From positions 607,518 to 671,517 of the forward strand of contig NZ_BMIR01000001.1 of assembly GCF_014642655.1 (NCBI RefSeq): DNA of 64,000 bases, written 5' to 3'. This document shows positions 8,321-16,681 of this stretch, piece after piece; the first letter of the stretch is position 1, and each line of letters begins with the position of its first letter. Under the pieces are notes generated by a model. It was not told where the DNA came from. It saw nothing but the letters and a program-made list of their open reading frames with translations, and did not search any database. This DNA is from Pullulanibacillus camelliae. GTDB taxonomy: Bacteria; Bacillota; Bacilli; Bacillales; Sporolactobacillaceae. The position numbers and the translations under genes are program-made.

Positions 8321-8498
8321 TGGCAAAAGTCAAAGTCGCTCTTATACTATCTTCCTTTGAAAGCGGCAGCGATGGTAGAAATTTTGAGATAGTATTAGAA
8401 AACTTGGCTTATCGCCCACCATGGCGAAAGTCAAAGTTGCTCTTATACTATCCTCCTTTGAAAGCGGCAGCGATGGTAGAAATTTTGAGATAGTATAA
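8321..8498. repeat. Tandem pair of ~77-base hairpin repeats in the folE leader
   Basis: Two nearly identical copies lie at 8321-8397 and 8422-8498, offset by 101 bases. Each ends in an ATACTATC...GATAGTAT inverted repeat. Before each is a shorter motif of the form TTAGAAA-C-TTGGCTTA; further copies of it lie near 8178 and 8233, and a GAAACCCTGGTTT match lies near 17971. A perfect ATACTTT-CCT-AAAGTAT hairpin sits at 8217-8233. The copies differ at only a few bases, so the duplication looks recent. They lie between the riboswitch terminator and folE. No protein is encoded. The rest of 8040-8320 shows nothing recognisable apart from these motifs. Confidence 0.8.
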
Positions 8499-8526
8499 AA
8501 AAAGTCCACCCAAAAGAATGGTGGAC
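8496..8526 (-). terminator. Intrinsic terminator of the c-di-GMP riboswitch
   Basis: On the minus strand GTCCACC pairs with GGTGGAC around a short loop, followed directly by a run of seven T. It lies about 55 bases after the 3' side of the aptamer, the normal place for a riboswitch expression platform. Whether ligand binding favours or prevents this hairpin cannot be settled by eye. Confidence 0.88.
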
Positions 8527-8581
8527 AATTTGTATGGAATGGAAATGGAATGCCTCCATGTTCCTTACCTATTGTATCCAG

Positions 8582-8678
8582 CCTTTCGGTAACCCGGCGA
8601 TCATCGTTCTTTCGACAAAGAACCTTAGACCCGTGGCTTTGCGTCCTTGCCTTTCAACAAGTTTGCCATTATCGAAGG
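8582..8678 (-). promoter_or_regulatory. c-di-GMP-I (GEMM-I) riboswitch aptamer
   Basis: Read on the minus strand, the region has the GEMM-I hallmarks in order: GGCAAAC, a short stem closed by a GAAA tetraloop (CTTG..CAAG), the core GGACGCAAAGCC, the receptor segment TCTAAGG, a second stem GTTCTTT..AAAGAAC, and CCGGGTTACCG. An outer P1 stem pairs CCTTCG with CGAAAGG. The conserved tetraloop and its receptor are both present. The terminator at 8496-8526 follows. The next gene in that direction is folE at 8039, so the folE operon is the likely target. The ligand is inferred from family membership; GEMM variants that bind cyclic GMP-AMP exist and differ at one core position. Two c-di-GMP enzyme genes lie immediately upstream. 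Confidence 0.93.
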
Positions 8679-8740
8679 TATGAACTTAACTCTCTTTCAT
8701 TTTAAGCTTATGGGGGTATTTAGTAAAGGGAAAAATGTGA

Positions 8741-8801
8741 TAAAAGTCCCAATTTAGGTAGAAATAATTGGTAAATAGCATCATAACAAGGACTTTATAC
8801 C
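8741..8801 (-). other. Long imperfect hairpin between the cyclase gene and the riboswitch
   Basis: Arms related to ATAAAGTCC and GGACTTTTAT flank an inner CCAATT..AATTGG stem. It could end transcription of the cyclase gene (stop at 8849), leaving the riboswitch on its own promoter. There is no clean T-run, so termination is uncertain. I found no convincing promoter for the riboswitch transcript. Confidence 0.35.
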
Positions 8802-8848
8802 TAATACAAAATACACAAAATAGTGTAAAAATAAATACCAATCACTTT

Positions 8849-10567
8849 TTAATCTTGAGGCTTTTGTTTTCTCGATACCAATTTTTTAAGCTGCTGCCAT
8901 GGACCTGATTGATATTTATCAGAATATACAGAAAAACAATTCCGCCCCTTACTCTTCGCAACATATAGTGCTTGATCAGCCTCGGCTAAGAAATCTGCTT
9001 CGCTTTTCAGGCCTCTTTTATAAAACGAAATACCGATACTCGCTGTTAAACGCAAGACATGTCCCTCGACAACAAGCGGTTCCCGCATGCTTTTAATCAT
9101 GCGACGTGCAATGGCAAGCACACTCTCCCTGCTCTTAACACTGGTAAGTAAAACCTGAAATTCATCTCCACCAACGCGTGAAACGACATCGCCTTCTCTT
9201 ATGGCCTTTCTCAATCGTTCAGCGAAAAGCTGAATGACCTGATCCCCCACACCATGCCCATAGGAATCATTTATCTCCTTAAAGTGATCACAATCTATAA
9301 AAAAGACAGCGATCCTTCCACCCGTTCTTTGTGACTGCTTCATCGCTTCACTCAACTGCTCTTCAAACAGTCGTCTATTCGGCAAATCCGTTAATGGGTC
9401 ATGTAAAGCGACATGTTTCATGTGTGCCTCTCGTTCCTTCTGTTCCTGAATATCACGGCTGATGAAAACAACAGTGTGAACCTCACCATCATCACCGAGT
9501 ATGGGATTGCCCCGCGCTTCCATCCACAGCGATTTCTGATGCTTATTCAACCGCCTAAATTCAACGGAGTAGGGGGCCTTGGTGCGAAGAATCGTTGCCA
9601 GCATCTCCTCCAATAAAAACATATCATCTGGATGTGCAAATGTAAGAAAAGATTTATTGATATAAAATTCAGGATCTACACCAAGTATCTTTTTATGCGA
9701 CGGTGAAGCGTAAAGCGTGACTCCTTGAGCACTGACGACCCGAATAAGATCAGATGTGTTATCCGCAATCAGACGGTAACGCGCCTCACTTTCCATGAGT
9801 TCGTTCTCCATTTTCTTAAGCTCAGTGATATCCTTGTAGAGTGCAACACCTGCAATCAACTCCCCATCGTCTATAATTGGAGAATATGAGGAAAGAATGT
9901 GAACAATCCTACCCTCTTTAGTAAGGCGCTCAGATTGATTGTTGTAAATAACTTCTCCCTTTTCCAAGCGACTAAGAATCCATTCTTGTTCATCCCTATC
10001 CTTTTCCGGAATAATACTGATCGTCGGATCCTGTTGTAATTCAGCCTGCGTCCAGCCCAATAAGCGTTCAAAACCAGGGTTAACCTTAATAAATCGCCCA
10101 TGTCTATCAAATGTGAATAAGGCATCTGCCGCATGTTCAAAAATAAGCTCTAACTCTTGCTTTGTTCGATCAAGTGCTTTTTCCTTGAGCTTTCTTTGCG
10201 TAATATCACGGACAATTGCAATGATAACATGGCACGACTCATCCTCCTCAACGACTGGGGTCACAACAGTTTCAAAATAGTGTTTGACATTGGTATGGCA
10301 AAATTCTGCCTCGTAGGTTAAAGAGCGTCTTTGTGCTAATGCTTGTTGATAATAAGAAATGATGAGCTCAGCTTCCGTAGGAGGCAGAGTTTCTTGAATG
10401 GATTTGCCGATAAAATCAGCTGGGAGAGGGAGATTTTCGATCGCTGATTTATTCGCATCGATATAACAGAAGGTATTGTAGTCTTGTACAGAAACCAAAA
10501 ACACCATATCTGAAAGGTGATTATGAATTAAATGCATATGCTTAAATTGTTTAATGGTTGAAAACAT
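8849..10567 (-). CDS. Diguanylate cyclase with three PAS domains
   Basis: The 572-residue protein has three PAS/PAC repeats (about 10-130, 135-255, 262-385) and a C-terminal GGDEF domain. The active-site GGDEF is intact at residues 466-470. An RxxD inhibitory site (REGD) sits five residues before it, so it should make c-di-GMP from two GTP and be product-inhibited. No membrane segment is seen, so it is probably cytosolic with PAS-sensed inputs; no heme or flavin signature can be assigned. It follows the GGDEF-EAL gene by 30 bases in the same direction, and together they form a likely two-gene operon. A GEMM-I riboswitch starts about 170 bases downstream, which may couple local c-di-GMP supply to the folE operon. 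Confidence 0.92.
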   Translation of the reverse strand: MFSTIKQFKHMHLIHNHLSDMVFLVSVQDYNTFCYIDANKSAIENLPLPADFIGKSIQETLPPTEAELIISYYQQALAQRRSLTYEAEFCHTNVKHYFETVVTPVVEEDESCHVIIAIVRDITQRKLKEKALDRTKQELELIFEHAADALFTFDRHGRFIKVNPGFERLLGWTQAELQQDPTISIIPEKDRDEQEWILSRLEKGEVIYNNQSERLTKEGRIVHILSSYSPIIDDGELIAGVALYKDITELKKMENELMESEARYRLIADNTSDLIRVVSAQGVTLYASPSHKKILGVDPEFYINKSFLTFAHPDDMFLLEEMLATILRTKAPYSVEFRRLNKHQKSLWMEARGNPILGDDGEVHTVVFISRDIQEQKEREAHMKHVALHDPLTDLPNRRLFEEQLSEAMKQSQRTGGRIAVFFIDCDHFKEINDSYGHGVGDQVIQLFAERLRKAIREGDVVSRVGGDEFQVLLTSVKSRESVLAIARRMIKSMREPLVVEGHVLRLTASIGISFYKRGLKSEADFLAEADQALYVAKSKGRNCFSVYSDKYQSGPWQQLKKLVSRKQKPQD

Positions 10568-10597
10568 GACATAACCTGCCTCTCCAATGCAGTTGGA

Positions 10598-12607
10598 TCA
10601 TTGAAACAGTTGGCCAATTGCCTCTACGGAAACGGGGCGATAAAAATAATAGCCTTGAATTTCGTCGCAGCCAAAGGCTCTTAATAATTGGTGTTGCGCT
10701 TCAGTCTCCACCCCTTCAGCAACAACCCTTTTCTTTAGCCCTTTCCCCATATCAATGATTGTGCGGACGATCACCGCATCCTCTTCATTCTCATTAATAC
10801 GTTGAATAAAGGACTGATCGATTTTCAAGCAATCAATCGCATAACGCTTAATATAGTTAATAGAAGAATAACCTGTTCCATAATCGTCTAATGCCAAGGA
10901 AATGCCCAAATCCTTAATCTTATTGATCTGTTGTAAAACAACCTCATCTGGGAGCAATAAGGCACTTTCAGTAATTTCAATTTCCAGCCAGGCAGGATCC
11001 ACTTGATATTGTTCTAATTTACTTTTTATATATTTCACAAAATCTGCCTTTAAAAAGTTCTTTGCCGATAAATTGACAGAGATAGGATGGAGCGGCACCC
11101 CCTGATACTGCCAAATTTGGATCTGTCGACATACTGAATCTAAAACGAATTCACCAATATCATTAATTAACTGCGTCTTTTCGGCCATTGGAATGAACAC
11201 TCCGGGGGAGATCATTCCGTAATTGGGATGCTTCCAGCGGATCAGCGCCTCTGCTGCTACAATTTTTTGCGTTTTCGTATCCACTCTCGGTTGATAAACA
11301 AAGAATAATTCTTCATCTTTAATGGCCTTTCGTAAATCTGTTTCTAATTCAAACAGCTTCATAGGTTCTTCATCAAAAGCCATTGCTGCGGAATAGAGTT
11401 GTGCATTACTTTTCCCTAAATCCTTCGCTCTATTTAAAGCAATGTGTGCCCCTCTAATCAAAGTGTCATAATCTCTTCCATCTATAGGGTAAACACAAAT
11501 CCCAATACTTGTTGTCGTATAAATATCATAGCCTTTGACAAAGATCGGGTCTTCAATGGTCGTCATTAATTGTTGGGCAAGGTGATAGTACTGTTCTATC
11601 GCATGCTTGGTATCAAGCGTGATGATAAATTCATCGCCATTAATGTGATAAACCTGGCCTAGCCCATCGGCAAAGCCCTTCATTCGTTCACTGATCTTCT
11701 TGATGACCTCATCGCCAATGTCATGGCCAAATGCTGTATTAATACGTTTAATACGGTCTAAGTTAACATTTAAAAGCGCAAATGTTGTCCCTAGCCTTTC
11801 GCTTTCTTCAATTTTTTGATTGATACATTGCCGTCCGCGATGCCGATTGGGAAGCTCTGTTAATTCATTATAATAAGCTAGATGAATCAGCCTATCTTGC
11901 AAAACATGAGCTTCCGTAACATCCTCAATAAAACCAATGATATATCTGAGCTGATCATTCGAAGCCATGATCGGTGAGACATGCCCTCTTAACCATTTCA
12001 TTTGTCCTTTTGCTGTTGTAATTCGGAACTGCTGCACTATTGACTGCCCTTGAATCACATCCTGCCAATCTGCAAGCACTTCTTCTAAGTCATCAGGGTG
12101 TACAAAGGAGGGCCAGTCATCTATCGCACGCACATCATAAGCAACCTCGTAGATATCTTGAATGCTTCTTGATACATACAGCATTTGCTGCTTTTCAGCA
12201 TCATAGATCCAAATCGCTACATTTAACATATCTAATATTGGCTTGGCCCTATCAAAGTTAAAAGTAAGAATATCAGGCTCTTCCATCACATGTTCACACG
12301 GTAAGATGGCGCAAAGCATCCCTAAATGCTCACGATCGATGTGCACTGACATTGTCAGCACACGTAGCTCAAGGACGCTCCCATCCGTGCGATGAAGGGT
12401 AATCCCTTTCACCTTATGTCTAGCTTCTCCATCCATGGAGCCGGTTAATTGTTTGTAAAGCTCCGACTGCCAGGAAGAAGAGGAGTGCTGAGGATTCCCT
12501 AACATCTCTTCAATAGAGTGTGTGTACATGATACACGTACCCTTTTTGTCAAATAAACATGTTCCTATTGTTTTGGGCATAAAATTTTCAAGTAACATTT
12601 TCCTCAA
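10598..12607 (-). CDS. PAS-GGDEF-EAL protein, probable c-di-GMP phosphodiesterase
   Basis: The 669-residue protein has one or two N-terminal PAS folds (second at about 115-235), a GGDEF domain at about 240-400 and an EAL domain at about 415-665. The GGDEF motif is degenerate (NGDEF) and no RxxD site precedes it, so cyclase activity is doubtful; such domains often bind GTP as a regulator. The EAL domain keeps its catalytic set: EALIRW, the VNLSAKNF Asn, EITES, the DDYGTGYSS Asp pair, the LKIDQSF Lys, VAEGVET and the EIQGYYF Gln. I therefore expect hydrolysis of c-di-GMP to pGpG. The start is a TTG at 12607, with a GGAGG five bases upstream; the ATG at 12598 would be too far from it. Confidence 0.9.
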   Translation of the reverse strand: MRKMLLENFMPKTIGTCLFDKKGTCIMYTHSIEEMLGNPQHSSSSWQSELYKQLTGSMDGEARHKVKGITLHRTDGSVLELRVLTMSVHIDREHLGMLCAILPCEHVMEEPDILTFNFDRAKPILDMLNVAIWIYDAEKQQMLYVSRSIQDIYEVAYDVRAIDDWPSFVHPDDLEEVLADWQDVIQGQSIVQQFRITTAKGQMKWLRGHVSPIMASNDQLRYIIGFIEDVTEAHVLQDRLIHLAYYNELTELPNRHRGRQCINQKIEESERLGTTFALLNVNLDRIKRINTAFGHDIGDEVIKKISERMKGFADGLGQVYHINGDEFIITLDTKHAIEQYYHLAQQLMTTIEDPIFVKGYDIYTTTSIGICVYPIDGRDYDTLIRGAHIALNRAKDLGKSNAQLYSAAMAFDEEPMKLFELETDLRKAIKDEELFFVYQPRVDTKTQKIVAAEALIRWKHPNYGMISPGVFIPMAEKTQLINDIGEFVLDSVCRQIQIWQYQGVPLHPISVNLSAKNFLKADFVKYIKSKLEQYQVDPAWLEIEITESALLLPDEVVLQQINKIKDLGISLALDDYGTGYSSINYIKRYAIDCLKIDQSFIQRINENEEDAVIVRTIIDMGKGLKKRVVAEGVETEAQHQLLRAFGCDEIQGYYFYRPVSVEAIGQLFQ

Positions 12608-12783
12608 GGTCTCCTCCTTTCTGATAGCAAGAAAGCTTGACTCTCATCCTTTCAAGCCCCTGAACACTGTGGACCTTTTCCTTCTAGTTACACAAAGCTT
12701 TAAATTATCATACGACAACATGCGACATTTTACATCAACTTTTTCATAGTTTCTACATGAGTGTTCTGTCCTCTAATAAAATA

Positions 12784-12809
12784 AAACACCTCTAAAAAAT
12801 GAGGTGTTT
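12784..12809 (-). terminator. Hairpin terminator after the gntR gene
   Basis: AAACACCTC and GAGGTGTTT form a 9-base stem with an 8-base loop, ten bases after the gntR stop (12819). On the minus strand the tail is TTTATTTTATT. It probably ends the pdp-deoD-gntR transcript. Confidence 0.7.
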
Positions 12810-12818
12810 GCATGTTAT

Positions 12819-13550
12819 TTAGCGTTGTGTCCGTTTTCTTAAGACATTGAAGCTGAATTGATCTGACCTGAAAAAATTTATGGAATAAAGGACAGGTTTA
12901 TCCAACGTACTATAATGAAGCTGTTTCAAAACCAACAAAGGGATTTTTTTACTGCACTTTAATCGAGCAGATATGTCTTCATGATAGCCCACGGTGGTGA
13001 TATCTGCCGTTGCATAATCAATATGAACCTCAGCCTCTTGCTCCAAAAAGTTAAACAAAGAACCGCCAAGCAGATGTGATTCTTCTGAGAATAAACGTGC
13101 AGGCACCTTATCTATACAATAGACAAGGGGTCTGTCATCCGCCGTTCGCACGCGTTTTACCAATAATATACGCTCTCCGTCCTGGAGCTGAAGCTTTTCT
13201 TTATCTTCTTCAGTGGGCGTCACATATTTGGAAAGAAGGACCTCTGTTCCAGGTCGTTTACCCGCAGAGTGAATCATCTCCGTAATGCTGTTCAGTTCTT
13301 CAATACCACTAGAGAAGACAGGCACTTGATTGACAAACGTACCAATTCCATGCTTTCGAGAAATGATATTTTCTTCCTCTAAAATGCGAAGCGCTTCTCT
13401 CAAGGTCGCTCTACTCACACCTAATTGCTTAGCATAGACATTTTCTGAAGGCAACCGTTCACCAGGGACAAGGTGTCCCTCCTTGATTTCCTTCTTAATG
13501 CGTTCCATAACCATGATATAACGTGACTTCTGAACATTTTCCAAAGACAT
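12819..13550 (-). CDS. GntR-family regulator (HutC/UTRA type) of nucleoside catabolism
   Basis: The N-terminus is a GntR winged helix: ERIKKEIKEGHLVPGERLPSE and GVSRATLREALRILEE. A UTRA effector domain follows (about 90-235). The family usually binds a small sugar phosphate or similar catabolite. The gene is last in a run with pdp and deoD, and deoC-nupC is divergent. I therefore infer that it takes the place held by DeoR in Bacillus subtilis and senses deoxyribose phosphate or a related compound. Two GT-N3-AC palindromes, typical for GntR proteins, flank both promoters (15665-15673, 15844-15856). I start it at the ATG at 13550 rather than the upstream GTG at 13562, because the only purine-rich site overlaps the GTG reading. 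Confidence 0.88.
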   Translation of the reverse strand: MSLENVQKSRYIMVMERIKKEIKEGHLVPGERLPSENVYAKQLGVSRATLREALRILEEENIISRKHGIGTFVNQVPVFSSGIEELNSITEMIHSAGKRPGTEVLLSKYVTPTEEDKEKLQLQDGERILLVKRVRTADDRPLVYCIDKVPARLFSEESHLLGGSLFNFLEQEAEVHIDYATADITTVGYHEDISARLKCSKKIPLLVLKQLHYSTLDKPVLYSINFFRSDQFSFNVLRKRTQR

Positions 13551-13592
13551 AAGGCCCCCCACCCACTTGTCACATGTAGCACCTATAACTCT

Positions 13593-14312
13593 CTAGGACT
13601 CTTTTGATTGACCTAATGCAGCCTCTAACGCCAATGTAATCATTTCATTAAAGGTTGTTTGCCGTTCCTCGGAGGTTGTCTCTTCACCTGTGAGTAAATG
13701 ATCACTAACCGTCAAAATCGCTAAGGCATTAACACCGTGCTTAGCAGCCAGTGAATACAGGGCTGTGGTCTCCATCTCAACTGCTAGCACCCCATATTCC
13801 ATAAGCTTTTTAACAGGGGCTTGATCATCCCGATAAAACATATCTGAAGAAAACACATTCCCCACATGGATCGTAAAGCCCTTTTCCTTACCTAAACGAT
13901 ACGCTTCATAAAGCAAATCAAAATGAGCGGTTGGAGCAAAGTCAAAGCCTGAAAACACATGACGATTCATACTCGAATCCGTGCTCGACGCCTGAGCAAG
14001 AATAAGATCACGGACATGAACATTTTCCTGCATGCCTCCACAGCTTCCCACTCGAATGAGATTTTTAACTCCATATTCTTGAATCAATTCATTAACATAA
14101 ATGCTGATGGAGGGAATCCCCATACCTGTTCCTTGAACAGAGACGCGCTGACCATTAAACATCCCTGTAAAACCATACATACCTCGGACCTCGTTATAAC
14201 AGGCCACGTCCTCTAAAAAGGTATCTGCAATGTACTTTGCTCGAAGTGGATCCCCTGGTAATAATACCGTCTCTGCAATATCACCTTTTTTTGCCCCTAT
14301 ATGTACACTCAT
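13593..14312 (-). CDS. deoD: Purine nucleoside phosphorylase DeoD type
   Basis: DeoD cleaves purine (deoxy)ribonucleosides with phosphate to the base and (deoxy)ribose 1-phosphate. The 239-residue protein matches the hexameric DeoD family in length and sequence: [15 protein letters not shown] binds phosphate, RVGSCGG is the conserved central motif, and [12 protein letters not shown] carries the ribose-binding Met-Glu. AILTVSDHL includes the catalytic Asp of purine-specific members. A strong GGAGG precedes the ATG. It sits 22 bases after pdp and before gntR, giving a nucleoside catabolism operon. Confidence 0.95.
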   Translation of the reverse strand: MSVHIGAKKGDIAETVLLPGDPLRAKYIADTFLEDVACYNEVRGMYGFTGMFNGQRVSVQGTGMGIPSISIYVNELIQEYGVKNLIRVGSCGGMQENVHVRDLILAQASSTDSSMNRHVFSGFDFAPTAHFDLLYEAYRLGKEKGFTIHVGNVFSSDMFYRDDQAPVKKLMEYGVLAVEMETTALYSLAAKHGVNALAILTVSDHLLTGEETTSEERQTTFNEMITLALEAALGQSKES

Positions 14313-14334
14313 TCATTCATCCTCCTTAGTATGA

Positions 14335-15636
14335 TTAGCCTTTAATGATATCATAAATTAATGTTGGCCTTTCTGCCTTATCCGCAATCTTAATACTCTC
14401 ATGAATGAGTGTCTTAACCTCATCTAGTTCCTGGGTATTCGCATGAATCGTGAGAAGAGCATCACCTTTTTTGACCTTATCACCTATTTTTTTATGTAAC
14501 ACGATGCCGACAGCAAGATCAATAACGGTCTCCTTCGTAATGCGACCAGCGCCCAGATGCATGGCAGCCACACCCATTGTATCCGCCACGATCTCAGAGA
14601 TGACACCACTTTGTTCAGCAAGAATGTCAATCTGATATTGAGCTTGTGGTAATCGCGATGGATCGTCGGCGATTGACGAATCGCCGCCTTGTGATTGTAA
14701 AAAGACTTTAAACTTCTCTAGCGCCCTGCCATTAGCCATGACAGCTTTTAGTTTTTCCTCTGCTTCTTCTAAAGATGCGGCTTTCCCTGCAAGATAGACC
14801 ATTTGACTGCCTAAAGTCAAACAAAGCTTCTCTAAATCCTTAGGGCCTTGTCCTTTTAAGGTATCGATGGCCTCTTTGACCTCCAATGCATTTCCGATGG
14901 CAAAACCTAGTGGCTGACTCATATCGGAAATAACCGCCATTGCCTGCCTTCCCACACTATTCCCAATCTGGACCATGGTTTGTGCCAATGCCCTAGCGCC
15001 ATCAAGATCTTTCATAAAGGCACCCGAGCCTGTCTTTACATCAAGAACGATAGCATCGGCACCTGCAGCAATCTTTTTACTCATAATCGAGCTTGCGATG
15101 AGAGGGATGGAGTTAACCGTCCCCGTGACATCGCGAAGCGCATAGAGCTTCTTATCCGCGGGGGTTAGATTCCCACTTTGACCGACAACGGCAATTTTGT
15201 TCTGATTCACCTGTTTCACAAACTGCTCGTTATCTAACTCAACATGAAAACCGGGAACAGATTCAAGCTTGTCAATGGTGCCACCTGTATGGCCTAACCC
15301 GCGTCCAGACATTTTTGCGACAGGGACATCTAATGCAGCGACGAGAGGTGCCAAGATTAGAGTGGTTGTATCACCAACACCACCCGTTGAATGTTTATCT
15401 ACTTTAACGCCATCAATAGAGGATAAGTCAATAGTATCCCCGGAGTGAACCATTGCCATGGTTAAATCGGCAACTTCTTTAGTCGACATCCCTTGGAAGT
15501 AAATAGCCATCGCGAGAGCACTCATTTGATAATCAGGAATCTCACCCTCTGTATAGCCTTTTATAATAAACTGGATTTCTTCTGTAGACAGTTGCTTCCC
15601 GTCTCGTTTTTTCTCAATACACTCTACAATTCGCAT
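14335..15636 (-). CDS. pdp: Pyrimidine-nucleoside phosphorylase
   Basis: The enzyme splits uridine, thymidine and deoxyuridine with phosphate. Motifs of the thymidine/pyrimidine phosphorylase family are intact: the phosphate-binding [27 protein letters not shown] and [28 protein letters not shown]-terminal biotin-lipoyl-like fold ends near 430. Start choice: an AGGAG at about 15650 is followed by GTG, ATG, ATG; I use 15636 (MRIVECI), 8 bases from the AGGAG, which matches the N-terminus of relatives. The promoter region upstream carries a GntR-type operator just after the likely -10 box. Confidence 0.95.
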   Translation of the reverse strand: MRIVECIEKKRDGKQLSTEEIQFIIKGYTEGEIPDYQMSALAMAIYFQGMSTKEVADLTMAMVHSGDTIDLSSIDGVKVDKHSTGGVGDTTTLILAPLVAALDVPVAKMSGRGLGHTGGTIDKLESVPGFHVELDNEQFVKQVNQNKIAVVGQSGNLTPADKKLYALRDVTGTVNSIPLIASSIMSKKIAAGADAIVLDVKTGSGAFMKDLDGARALAQTMVQIGNSVGRQAMAVISDMSQPLGFAIGNALEVKEAIDTLKGQGPKDLEKLCLTLGSQMVYLAGKAASLEEAEEKLKAVMANGRALEKFKVFLQSQGGDSSIADDPSRLPQAQYQIDILAEQSGVISEIVADTMGVAAMHLGAGRITKETVIDLAVGIVLHKKIGDKVKKGDALLTIHANTQELDEVKTLIHESIKIADKAERPTLIYDIIKG

Positions 15637-15664
15637 CATGTACACTCCTAAACATTTCGCATGT

Positions 15665-15673
15665 TGTCTGACA
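15665..15673. promoter_or_regulatory. GntR-type operator 1 (pdp side)
   Basis: The 9-base palindrome TGTCTGACA lies inside GTTGTCTGACATCCTACA. It shares GTCTGAC-TCCTACA with operator 2 and has the GT-N3-AC form of GntR sites. It is 8 bases past a likely pdp -10 box, a repressor position. Confidence 0.6.
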
Positions 15674-15680
15674 TCCTACA

Positions 15681-15708
15681 TGTATAGATTAATCGATCCC
15701 CATTTGAA
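15681..15708 (-). promoter_or_regulatory. Putative sigma-A promoter of pdp-deoD-gntR
   Basis: On the minus strand TTCAAA (15708-15703) and TATACA (15686-15681) are separated by 16 bases. Operator 1 lies just downstream. The -35 match is moderate. Confidence 0.45.
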
Positions 15709-15722
15709 CTGCAAGTCCAAAA

Positions 15723-15737
15723 TGTAAACGCTATTCA
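15723..15737. promoter_or_regulatory. cre-like site upstream of pdp
   Basis: TGTAAACGCTATTCA follows the CcpA cre consensus except for one extra base near the 3' end. Carbon catabolite repression of this operon is plausible; the match is not perfect. Confidence 0.35.
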
Positions 15738-15807
15738 CATTGAGCACACAGTCTATTATCCTTGTACTGATTATACTAGATAACAAGGCGAGTCGCCGGA
15801 TTTCCCC

Positions 15808-15836
15808 TTGACTTCTTGACCTTTATTCTTTATATT
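15808..15836 (+). promoter_or_regulatory. Sigma-A promoter of deoC-nupC
   Basis: TTGACT (15808-15813), a 17-base spacer and TATATT (15831-15836) form a good promoter. The predicted start, near 15843, touches operator 2. Confidence 0.65.
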
Positions 15837-15843
15837 GTGCTAT

Positions 15844-15856
15844 GAGGTCTGACCTC
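15844..15856. promoter_or_regulatory. GntR-type operator 2 (deoC side)
   Basis: GAGGTCTGACCTC is a perfect 13-base palindrome, followed by CTACA as in operator 1. It covers the predicted deoC transcription start, so a bound repressor would block initiation. Confidence 0.65.
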
Positions 15857-15943
15857 CTACAACAAAACAAATGATCAACTTTTCAACCCGTCAATTTAGG
15901 GGTAAACATTTTTAGTGTGCGCATACTCTCTTAAGAATAGGAG

Positions 15944-16618
15944 ATGGACAGTATCAACTACGCAAAATACATTGACCATACTTTACTAAAACCTGAAGCA
16001 ACTGAAGAGCAAATTGCGATCCTTTGCGAAGAAGCCAAAACCTATCAGTTTGCCTCGGTTTGCGTTAATCCAACATGGGTAAAAACAGCTGCTGACGCCC
16101 TCAAAGGAACGGATGTAAAGGTCTGTACCGTCATTGGATTCCCCCTTGGAGCAACCACGACCACGGTAAAAGCCTTTGAAGCAGATGACGCCATAAAAAA
16201 CGGGGCTGGGGAAATCGATATGGTCATCAATATCGGCGCCCTAAAATCAGGCCATGAAAATGTGGTTTTGAAGGACATTGAAGCGGTTGTCAATGTCGCA
16301 AAAGGGCGAGCACTTGTTAAAGTCATCATCGAGACCTGTCTGTTAACAGATGAAGAAAAAAGAAAGGCTTCCGAGCTCGCAGTTAAAGCTGGTGCAGATT
16401 ATGTCAAAACCTCAACTGGTTTTGCAGGCGGAGGAGCCACACCTGAAGATGTCCGTCTCATGCGTGATGTCGTCGGACCTACCATCGGGGTAAAGGCTTC
16501 TGGCGGTGTGCGTTCTTTGGAGGATGCTCAAGCGATGATTACCGCAGGTGCAAGTCGCATCGGTGCAAGCTCTGGGGTGAAAATTATTCAGGGTTTGATC
16601 TCTGAAACAGACTATTAA
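15944..16618 (+). CDS. deoC: Deoxyribose-phosphate aldolase
   Basis: DeoC cleaves 2-deoxyribose 5-phosphate to glyceraldehyde 3-phosphate and acetaldehyde, finishing deoxynucleoside catabolism. The 224-residue protein fits the short Bacillus-type family. The Schiff-base lysine is Lys155 in DYVKTSTGF, and the partner lysine is in the GGVRSLEDA region near residue 185. A TAG stop lies two codons before the ATG at 15944, so this is the only possible start. The AGGAG (15939-15943) directly abuts the ATG with no spacer, which is unusual and may lower translation. nupC follows 112 bases later on the same strand. Confidence 0.95.
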   Translation: MDSINYAKYIDHTLLKPEATEEQIAILCEEAKTYQFASVCVNPTWVKTAADALKGTDVKVCTVIGFPLGATTTTVKAFEADDAIKNGAGEIDMVINIGALKSGHENVVLKDIEAVVNVAKGRALVKVIIETCLLTDEEKRKASELAVKAGADYVKTSTGFAGGGATPEDVRLMRDVVGPTIGVKASGGVRSLEDAQAMITAGASRIGASSGVKIIQGLISETDY

Positions 16619-16681
16619 GAGGCGAAACATTAGGTTAACCGAGAGGGAAGGATTTTCTCTCTCCTGAATTTTCTCACTTTT

